DNA of 5,036 nucleotides, taken from NCBI GenBank assembly GCA_023381945.1, contig JAMCQY010000184.1, forward strand, positions 1-5,036, given 5' to 3'. The position numbers and the translations under genes are program-made. Source of the DNA: Deltaproteobacteria bacterium (GTDB lineage Bacteria; Desulfobacterota; Desulfobaccia; Desulfobaccales; 0-14-0-80-60-11). Shown piece by piece: positions 1 to 5,036 of the stretch (its first letter is position 1; every line of letters starts with the position of its first letter). The notes beneath the pieces were generated by a model. That model ran no database searches, was not told where the DNA came from, and worked only from the letters and a program-made list of their open reading frames with translations.

Positions 1-1041
1 GCAAAAAATCCCCCCAAGAACCGCGCCGGCCAGCCACTTGTTATACCGCGTCCGGGAGTAAACGCCTCCTTCCCCAACCTCGGGCAATCTGGAAGGGGCC
101 ACGGGCAGCCCGTAGCGCGCCGCCAGTGCTTTGATGTTTTCCAAGTGGATGACTGGAGTCCCTTCTCTGAGGAATCGGTAGACGACGAAGTTTCCCTTTT
201 TTAAGAAGTGATCTTGCGGCTGCAAGCCTGTTCTAAGAAATTCTCGCCTCCGGCGTTCGGCGCCCACCGCGGCAATGCCCCCGCCCACATTGATATAAGC
301 CTGGGGGCGACCTTCCTGGTAATAGAGACTCATCCGCTGATCCACATTCTCATGCAGCGTCCGGTCCGTAATTCGGGCCAGGCCGTTTTTTTCTATCGCC
401 TGGATGGTGAACTGCCGTCCGTCCTCCGACATCTCTTTCCCTTTGTCGTATCTCCCCCCGATGGAGGCCGCCGCCGAACGGAAAGGAAAGAGGCCTTGGT
501 CGTAGAGGTAATGCTCCATGTCAATCCACAGGAAACCCGGTTCATTGGCGCCCCATTGCGATGAAGAGACCGAGGAAATTATGGTGGGTTTCAAGCCCAA
601 AACTTTAATGGCGGCATACAGCGCAATATTCAAGGCGGGGAAAGAACCTGTGACACTGACGGCAATTCGATCGCCCGGACGGACGCCGGCCTGCTCCAGC
701 AGATCGACGATAACTGCGGCGAAGTTTGGGTTTATCGACGTCTGTTTGGCCTCCAGGTTGCCGGAGCTGCTGGTGACCGGGCTGATGAAGGTGCCGATAA
801 GCCCCGATTGCGCCGGATCGGCCTCCGGGTCAATAGGATCAGCCAGTTTTAGCCGCTCCTCCTTGATCGCCGCCATGGCCTTGGAGGTTAATTGAGCCGC
901 CTCCAATTGAGACGAATAGTAGGGGCTTCTCTCAGTTATCCGGAACTGTTCAGCCGCCAGTCCGCCTCCGACCGCAAAGACCGCCGCCAGGGCAATGGCG
1001 AGCAGAGGAGTGCTGTGGGGCCGCCAATAAATTTTTTTCAT
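1..1041 (-). CDS. pgsW: PgsW-like poly-gamma-glutamate system protein (C-terminus cut by window edge)
   Basis: An uninterrupted frame runs from the ATG at 1041-1039 to base 1, giving 347 codons with no stop, so the 3' end lies outside the window. The start overlaps the pgsC stop (ATGA, 1041-1038). A GGGGAGG Shine-Dalgarno sequence lies at 1058-1052, 10 nt upstream. Residues 1-11 are basic or polar (MKKIYWRPHS). Residues 12-30 form a hydrophobic segment that could be an uncleaved membrane anchor or a signal peptide. The long middle part looks soluble and probably sits outside the cytoplasm. It contains TGSFPALN (131-138) and a glycine-rich INVGGG (250-255). The last visible residues, WLAGAVLGGIF (336-346), look like the start of a C-terminal membrane helix. 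The family assignment rests on position directly after pgsB-pgsC and on recalled similarity to the 'poly-gamma-glutamate system protein' family. Its biochemical role is unknown to me; a part in polymer export or complex assembly is inference. Confidence 0.75.
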   Translation of the reverse strand, partial: MKKIYWRPHSTPLLAIALAAVFAVGGGLAAEQFRITERSPYYSSQLEAAQLTSKAMAAIKEERLKLADPIDPEADPAQSGLIGTFISPVTSSSGNLEAKQTSINPNFAAVIVDLLEQAGVRPGDRIAVSVTGSFPALNIALYAAIKVLGLKPTIISSVSSSQWGANEPGFLWIDMEHYLYDQGLFPFRSAAASIGGRYDKGKEMSEDGRQFTIQAIEKNGLARITDRTLHENVDQRMSLYYQEGRPQAYINVGGGIAAVGAERRRREFLRTGLQPQDHFLKKGNFVVYRFLREGTPVIHLENIKALAARYGLPVAPSRLPEVGEGGVYSRTRYNKWLAGAVLGGIFC

Positions 1042-1490
1042 TGATGCAGCGCCTCCCCAAATATGAGGACGAGGATGAGCCGGACAATGACGGCCGCTGT
1101 GAGCAGGGAACAGATCGATTCTATGACTCCCTGCCGGTCGAGCCAAACTGCGATGAGTCCCGGGATGATAAAACCGATGACGGCAAATTCCAGTTCGCTA
1201 ACCTTGGGATGAACGAAATATCGCGCCAGCATGCCCATCAGGTAACCGGCTAGGATCATCATTACGGTGCGCCGCCTCCCGTAGATGATCACAAAAGAAC
1301 CGATGGCTCTTACCACTAAAAAGGCGGCTAAACCAGCACCCAGGGTCGTGGCGATTATCACCGGTTGGGTGAGATAGAGGGCCAGATAGCCCGGCACTAC
1401 CAGGCCGGCCCCGGCCAGGCCGAATATTTCGGCCAGGAAGATGCTCACCACCAGGCCTATGCCGATGGAATAGGGCAGCAACTCGATCAT
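1038..1490 (-). CDS. pgsC: Poly-gamma-glutamate biosynthesis protein PgsC/CapC
   Basis: This is a 150-residue, very hydrophobic protein, matching the roughly 149 residues usual for PgsC/CapC. It has about four to five predicted membrane segments: residues about 4-21, 24-42, 43-63, 75-90, and a pair between about 100 and 145. The motif GLAGAGLVVPGYLAL near residues 24-38 is characteristic of CapC-type proteins. PgsC is the integral membrane partner of PgsB in the PGA synthase complex, needed for polymerisation and export at the cytoplasmic membrane. I chose the ATG at 1490-1488 over the in-frame GTG at 1493-1491. The AAGGA at 1501-1497 lies 6 nt from the ATG but only 3 nt from the GTG. The chosen start shares one base with the pgsB stop (TGATG), and the gene ends in ATGA shared with the PgsW-like gene, so the three should be co-transcribed and translationally coupled. 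Confidence 0.9.
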   Translation of the reverse strand: MIELLPYSIGIGLVVSIFLAEIFGLAGAGLVVPGYLALYLTQPVIIATTLGAGLAAFLVVRAIGSFVIIYGRRRTVMMILAGYLMGMLARYFVHPKVSELEFAVIGFIIPGLIAVWLDRQGVIESICSLLTAAVIVRLILVLIFGEALHQ

Positions 1491-2698
1491 CACAATTCCT
1501 TTTTCAGGGCCTCGTTCAGGATGCTCCGGTGACGGAAAAAGCGGGTCAGGCTGAGCCCCTGCCCCTTGGTGTTCCCCATGCCCACCACCACCGTGGACCT
1601 GCCGGCAAGTTCCAAAATAAGCTCAAAAATGTCGCTGTCGCTCTTATTTTCTGCGAAGATCAGCTTATCTGCCGCAATGCCCCGGGCCATGGCGGCTTTG
1701 ATAAAAAAATAGGTGCCGCTGCCCATGAGGAGGTAGTGATCAGCCGGAGACCAGCCGGCGCAGGCGTCGCCAAGCTGTTGCGAACGGACCGGCCGGTCCG
1801 TCCGGCAATTGAAGATCACAATCCTTTTTTCCGCGTCCGTATGCTGCGCCAGAGCGAGATCCCAAAGGGTTCTCGTCGATTCCGGGTCGTTCGCCGCAAA
1901 GGCATTAACGAAGTAAATGCTCCTCCCGAAGAACCGGATGGTGGAGAAGGTCAGGGCTCCCGGGTCAGGTGCGGCCTGCCACATCCCCTTCAGCGCCGTT
2001 TCCCGTGACAGCCCTAGATCGAGACAAACCTTGAGGGCCAGCGCCACATTTTCTTTATGTTCGATATAGGAAAACCTGGCCATTTCTTCATCGCTAATGG
2101 CCGCCACTTCCTCCGGTCCCACCGCGATGAGCTTGGTCCCTCGGTCCCGGGCCGCCTGTTCGAAGATCCCGATATGCCTGGCGTCGGCCGTAAACAGTTT
2201 GGCCCTGATGGGCGTGGTTCCGGCCAGCGCCAGCGCCACCTGGTCTTCTTCCGGACCCATGATGTCGAGGTGGTCTTCCCGGGCATTGGTGATCACTCCA
2301 TGAGTCGCCTTGACGCATCTGGCCTCACAGAGCCATTGGAGCAAGGGCTGCAGCGCCATGCATTCCACCACCACGGCTTGGGCCTGATTGGCCGCCGCGA
2401 TGGCGACGACCCGCACCTGCTCGATGATATTGGCCCCCCCCGGCCTGAAGACCGGGCACTCCGAACCGTCGGGCAGGATAAATCTAGCCAGGGTTCCGGT
2501 GGTCTTGGCGCAGGTTCGAATCCCCTGTTCCCGCAAGCCTCCCGCAATCAACCTGACGACGCTGGATTTTCCCCTGGTGCCGTTGACGTGAATCCGTATC
2601 GGTATCTTGGCAAGGCGCCGTTTAAGAAAAAAAGCCTCCTGGGCTCCCAGGAAGACCAGAACGACAAATAAAATCAGGATTATTTCGATTCCGAACAT
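1490..2698 (-). CDS. pgsB: Poly-gamma-glutamate synthase PgsB/CapB
   Basis: This 402-residue protein is close to the B. subtilis PgsB length (about 393). It belongs to the Mur-ligase-like amide ligases: ATP-dependent activation of a glutamate carboxylate and attachment of the next glutamate, building gamma-linked polyglutamate. A hydrophobic N-terminal segment (about 4-25) anchors it in the cytoplasmic membrane. The ATP-binding P-loop is GTRGKSS (40-46). Further family signatures are RPGGANIIEQ (85-94), VVVECMAL (109-116, with likely metal-binding Glu112) and NAREDHLD (138-145, with His143). In the C-terminal half, FAANDPEST and NCRTDRPVRSQQ are typical of CapB proteins, and GMGNTKGQG lies near the end. 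No key motif is missing. The ATG at 2698-2696 has a modest GGA 5 nt upstream and follows a promoter in the divergent gap. It is the first gene of the pgsB-pgsC-pgsW-like unit. Confidence 0.95.
   Translation of the reverse strand: MFGIEIILILFVVLVFLGAQEAFFLKRRLAKIPIRIHVNGTRGKSSVVRLIAGGLREQGIRTCAKTTGTLARFILPDGSECPVFRPGGANIIEQVRVVAIAAANQAQAVVVECMALQPLLQWLCEARCVKATHGVITNAREDHLDIMGPEEDQVALALAGTTPIRAKLFTADARHIGIFEQAARDRGTKLIAVGPEEVAAISDEEMARFSYIEHKENVALALKVCLDLGLSRETALKGMWQAAPDPGALTFSTIRFFGRSIYFVNAFAANDPESTRTLWDLALAQHTDAEKRIVIFNCRTDRPVRSQQLGDACAGWSPADHYLLMGSGTYFFIKAAMARGIAADKLIFAENKSDSDIFELILELAGRSTVVVGMGNTKGQGLSLTRFFRHRSILNEALKKEL
1497..1501 (-). promoter_or_regulatory. Ribosome binding site of pgsC, within the pgsB 3' end
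   Basis: AAGGA on the minus strand lies inside the last codons of pgsB, 6 nt before the ATG at 1490. The upstream in-frame GTG at 1493 would leave only 3 nt, so this site favours the ATG start. Confidence 0.6.
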
Positions 2699-2712
2699 TT
2701 ATTTCCGGCTTT

Positions 2713-2722
2713 TTAAGCTTAA
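2713..2722. repeat. Perfect 10-bp palindrome at the pgsB -10 region
   Basis: TTAAGCTTAA is a perfect inverted repeat that overlaps the last two bases of the predicted -10 element and covers the expected transcription start. It could be an operator half-site or a chance AT-rich palindrome. It sits within 106 bp of both divergent start codons. Confidence 0.35.
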
Positions 2723-2748
2723 TATAATACTTACTTAGACAATGACAA
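2721..2748 (-). promoter_or_regulatory. Probable sigma70-like promoter for pgsB operon
   Basis: Reading on the minus strand, TTGTCA (2748-2743) matches five of six bases of the -35 consensus. It is followed by a 16-bp spacer and TATATT (2726-2721), five of six bases of the -10 consensus. Transcription would begin near 2714, leaving a short leader of about 16 nt before the pgsB ATG at 2698. The site lies in the only non-coding stretch upstream of the operon. Prediction is by eye; other sigma factors are not excluded. Confidence 0.55.
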
Positions 2749-2818
2749 TATCCGGGCCGCAAGATGGAGTTTTCTGCTGCCGAGCCTGTAATCCATTCAT
2801 TTTTATGCGTGCAAACCC

Positions 2819-4516
2819 ATGGCTAAAATGATTTCTCAATTGTTCTTGCCTGCCATTATTCTCCTGATTTTCCTGCCCTTCATTTCCGGAAGCCGGGCCT
2901 TCGGAGAGCAAAATCCCCCGGCTGCTCCCCCGGAGTTCAAGTCCGGGGTGGTGGCTGCGGCGCACCCCATGGCTTCTGAGGTCGGTGTCCAGATTCTGAA
3001 AAAAGGCGGAAACGCGGTCGATGCCGCGGTGGCTGCGGCTTTTACCCTGGGCGTGGTGGAGCCCAATGCCTCCGGGATCGGCGGCGGCGGTTTTATGTTG
3101 ATTTATTTGCCCAAGCTCTTTGGGGCGAAGGTGGTGGCCATCGATTATCGCGAAATGGCGCCTGCCAAGGCCACCGCGGCCATGTTCCTGAAGCGGGGAG
3201 AGGTGCAGGAAGACCAAATGAAAGTCGGCCCTCGATCTGTCGCAGTGCCGGGAACCGTGGCCGGACTGACGCTGGCGCAGCAGAAATACGGCACCATGCC
3301 CCTGAAGGAAGTCATGGAGCCGGCCATTCAGTTCGCCGAGCAAGGCTTTCTGGTTACCAAACTTCTCAACAGCATGATGGCGATTAATGCCGGCAAGCTC
3401 TCTCAATTTCCGGCAGCCGCCCGCATTTACCTTAACAAGGGGCGTCCCTATAAAGTGAGGGCTCGATTATCCCAAAAAGGTCTGGCCGAGACTTACCGCT
3501 TGATCGCGGCACAGGGCCCCGACGTTTTCTACCGGGGAGCCATTGCTGAGGCCATCGCCAAGGAAATGCAGCGCTCCGGAGGATTGATCACCCGGGAGGA
3601 CCTGGCAAACTACCGGGCAATCGAGCGGCCGCCGGTCGAAGGGAATTATCGCGGTTATCAAATCATTTCCATGGGGCCGCCTAGTTCGGGAGGCGCCCAT
3701 CTCATCGAGCTCTTGAATATCCTGGAAGGCTACAACATTACCGGAGGTGGCCTGCATAGCGCAGACAGCCTTGCCATTATGGCCGAAGCCATGAAGAAGG
3801 TGTTTGCCGACCGCGCCAAATATATGGGAGATCCGGATTTTGTGAAGATCCCCTTGGCCGAGCTGCTTTCCAAGGAGCACGCCGAGAAATTGCGCCGGAG
3901 CATAAAAACCAGCCAGTCCGGCGAAAAGGTGATGGTTGCTGGTTTTTCTCTGCCGGAGTCCGTGCAAACCACGCATCTTTCCATTGCCGATAAGGATGGC
4001 AATATGGTTGCCTTAACCCAATCGATCGATCAATTTTTCGGCTCAGGCGTGGTAATCCCCGGCACCGGAATCTTGCTGAATGACGGCATGGGAGATTTTA
4101 ACCCTGGGCCGGGCGGCCCGAATTCCATTGCACCGGGGAAGAGACCGCTGAGCAGCATGTCCCCCACTTTGGTGCTCAAAGACGGCAAACCGTTTCTGAG
4201 CCTCGGCATACCCGGGGCGACCAGAATCATTTCGGTATTGCCGCAAATCCTAATGAATATGATTGATCATCACTTGACGCTCCAGGAAGCCATAAACGCG
4301 CCGCGGATTCATTGTGTGACTGAACCGCTTTACCTGGAATCCCGCCTCCCCAAGGAAGTTCGAGGCGCTTTGGCCCGCAGGGGCTACCCCCTGGTTCTTA
4401 AAAAAGATTTCGATCTTTATTTCGGTGGCGCCCAGGCAGTGATGGTCGATGCAGAAACGGGAAAGTTTTTCGGGGCCGCTGACCCCCGCCGGGACGGAAC
4501 CGTCCGCGGCTATTGA
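2819..4516 (+). CDS. ggt: Secreted gamma-glutamyltransferase, CapD/Bacillus-GGT-like (lid loop absent)
   Basis: This 565-residue protein is full length for gamma-glutamyltranspeptidases, N-terminal nucleophile enzymes that self-cleave into two subunits and hydrolyse or transfer gamma-glutamyl groups. A signal peptide is visible: hydrophobic core about 8-22 and a likely cut after Ser-Arg-Ala27, so it acts outside the cytoplasm. The substrate-binding arginine is in DYREMAP (Arg111, like E. coli Arg114). The self-processing nucleophile is the first Thr of QTTHLS (Thr384), which starts the small subunit. Asp426 in NDGMGDF matches E. coli Asp433, and the oxyanion serines are in PLSSMSPT (Ser445-Ser446). 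Between GDFNPGP and GKRPLSSM only a short linker is present, so the E. coli lid loop is missing, as in Bacillus GGT and CapD. This and the divergent pgs genes point to PGA cleavage or anchoring. The start at 2819 follows an in-frame stop at 2789. Its Shine-Dalgarno is very poor, and Met4 at 2828 is an alternative. Confidence 0.93.
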   Translation: MAKMISQLFLPAIILLIFLPFISGSRAFGEQNPPAAPPEFKSGVVAAAHPMASEVGVQILKKGGNAVDAAVAAAFTLGVVEPNASGIGGGGFMLIYLPKLFGAKVVAIDYREMAPAKATAAMFLKRGEVQEDQMKVGPRSVAVPGTVAGLTLAQQKYGTMPLKEVMEPAIQFAEQGFLVTKLLNSMMAINAGKLSQFPAAARIYLNKGRPYKVRARLSQKGLAETYRLIAAQGPDVFYRGAIAEAIAKEMQRSGGLITREDLANYRAIERPPVEGNYRGYQIISMGPPSSGGAHLIELLNILEGYNITGGGLHSADSLAIMAEAMKKVFADRAKYMGDPDFVKIPLAELLSKEHAEKLRRSIKTSQSGEKVMVAGFSLPESVQTTHLSIADKDGNMVALTQSIDQFFGSGVVIPGTGILLNDGMGDFNPGPGGPNSIAPGKRPLSSMSPTLVLKDGKPFLSLGIPGATRIISVLPQILMNMIDHHLTLQEAINAPRIHCVTEPLYLESRLPKEVRGALARRGYPLVLKKDFDLYFGGAQAVMVDAETGKFFGAADPRRDGTVRGY

Positions 4517-4660
4517 AAATTTTTCGCCTTTGCCTGACCTCTCAAGTCCCGCGTCCTCAGCAATCTTCCGCCTCAAGGAAAAAAATCCAAAAATATCAAA
4601 GAAATAAAACCGTGCCCAAGATTATCACTTGAGGTTAACGGAGAAACCAAGAATTTTGCA

Positions 4661-4679
4661 GGGTGCGTTCCACGCACCT
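4661..4679. repeat. Strong hairpin, possible REP-like palindrome in the convergent gap
   Basis: GGTGCGT (4662-4668) and ACGCACC (4672-4678) form a perfect 7-bp stem around a TCC loop. A G-T wobble (4661/4679) extends it, and CAG/CTG can pair beyond a one-base bulge. Neither strand has a run of T after the stem, so it is not a standard intrinsic terminator. The 'AGGGTGCGTT...ACGCACC' form resembles dispersed extragenic palindromes that I recall from many Gram-negative and cyanobacterial genomes. It lies between the convergent ggt and sensor kinase genes, where such elements tend to sit. It might still help end or stabilise either transcript. Confidence 0.5.
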
Positions 4680-4693
4680 CTGTTGATCGAAGG

Positions 4694-5036
4694 CTAGGAC
4701 GCCGCCTTACGCTCTTTGCCAATCGGCACCGACAAAATTATTTCAGTCCCCTGGCCCGGCTGGCTCTTGATGCTTAACTTGCCGCCCAGCATTCGCCCCC
4801 GCTCTTCCATGGCCGCCAGTCCCAGACCCCGTCGGGTAGTCTCCCGGGCCATGACTTGTTCCACGTCAAAACCCTGGCCGTCATCCGACATCTTAAAGAA
4901 AATCCGATTGTCTTGTTTGCTGACGGCCAGGATGAGGTTACCGGCCTGAGCATATTTGCCGATATTGGTCAATGACTCCTGAAAGATCCGGTAGATATTG
5001 AGTTGCGCCTCTGGGGCGAAAAGCCCGTCCAGATCC
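4694..5036 (-). CDS. Sensor histidine kinase, C-terminal ATPase domain (N-terminus cut by window edge)
   Basis: The frame is open from the window edge to the TAG at 4696-4694, giving 114 complete visible codons. It is the ATP-binding (HATPase_c) domain of a two-component sensor kinase of the NarX/DesK/DegS type, whose dimerisation domain is HisKA_3. Signatures in order are LNIYRIFQESLTN (N box, with the Mg-binding Asn; the usual following Lys-His is Lys-Tyr here), DDGQGF (G1 box), RRGLGLAAMEER (G2 box, with the GLGL seen in this class) and GQGTEI near the C-terminus. The protein ends with a basic KERKAAS tail. The TTG at 4972 is an internal Leu codon of the N box and not a start. The sensing region, the phospho-accepting histidine and the partner regulator are outside the window. 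The gene converges on ggt, and the signal it detects cannot be told. Confidence 0.88.
   Translation of the reverse strand, partial: DLDGLFAPEAQLNIYRIFQESLTNIGKYAQAGNLILAVSKQDNRIFFKMSDDGQGFDVEQVMARETTRRGLGLAAMEERGRMLGGKLSIKSQPGQGTEIILSVPIGKERKAAS

Noticed and set aside
208..895. Two plus-strand open frames (208-564 and 518-895)
   Set aside because: They oppose the continuous PgsW-like frame, which is coupled to pgsC and has a good ribosome site. Their translations look like antisense noise.
2057..2671. 204-codon open frame on the plus strand inside pgsB
   Set aside because: It is the antisense shadow of a well-supported PgsB frame carrying all family motifs. The translation is Arg/Gly/Pro-rich and has no recognisable domain.
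2723..2728. Perfect TATAAT on the plus strand as a ggt -10 element
   Set aside because: No acceptable -35 lies 15-18 bp upstream, and the bases overlap the better-supported minus-strand pgsB promoter. It may be used but I cannot support it.
2735..3406. 223-codon open frame on the minus strand across the ggt start
   Set aside because: It is antisense to the ggt signal peptide and N-terminal domain, is rich in His, Arg and Gly, and matches no family I know.
4517..4660. Small gene or RNA in the ggt-kinase gap
   Set aside because: The stretch is AT-rich around 4578-4610 with no start plus ribosome site, no coding pattern and no RNA fold I could recognise.
4661..4679. Intrinsic terminator for ggt or the kinase gene
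   Set aside because: The stem is strong, but neither side is followed by a T tract; the plus side reads CTCTGTTGATC and the minus side CTGCAAAATTC.
4694..4972. A short stand-alone 92-residue protein starting at the TTG at 4972
   Set aside because: The frame stays open to the window edge, and the upstream codons complete the kinase N box, so TTG is an internal Leu codon.

Overview
The window carries a poly-gamma-glutamate (PGA) biosynthesis and processing locus. The moderately high GC content, Sec-type signals, a Gram-negative-style PGA gene set and compact coupled genes suggest a Gram-negative environmental bacterium, perhaps a deltaproteobacterium (Desulfobacterota). The taxon is inferred from general character, not from a marker gene.

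Layout. Positions 1-2698 hold three minus-strand genes that overlap end to start: pgsB (PGA synthase, Mur-ligase fold, 2698-1490), pgsC (small integral membrane partner, 1490-1038) and a PgsW-like 'poly-gamma-glutamate system protein' (1041 down past base 1, so its C-terminus is missing). A 120-bp divergent region (2699-2818) holds a good sigma70-like promoter for pgsB. It also separates the operon from a plus-strand, secreted gamma-glutamyltransferase (2819-4516). A 177-bp convergent gap (4517-4693) contains a strong GGTGCGT/ACGCACC hairpin that resembles a dispersed REP-type palindrome. The far right (4694-5036, minus strand) is the C-terminal ATPase domain of a NarX/DegS-type (HisKA_3 class) sensor histidine kinase, cut by the window edge.

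How the genes fit together. PgsB activates and ligates glutamate through its gamma-carboxylate. PgsC, and probably the PgsW-like protein, form the membrane part of the synthase/export complex. The exported gamma-glutamyltransferase would cut or transfer gamma-glutamyl bonds of the polymer outside the cytoplasm. It lacks the 'lid loop' of the E. coli glutathione-type enzyme, as the Bacillus enzymes and CapD do, which supports a polymer substrate. No PgsA/CapA gene is visible; it could lie beyond base 1 or elsewhere. The PGA parts are known families. The less described aspects are the PgsW-like protein, the divergent arrangement with the GGT, and the intergenic palindrome.
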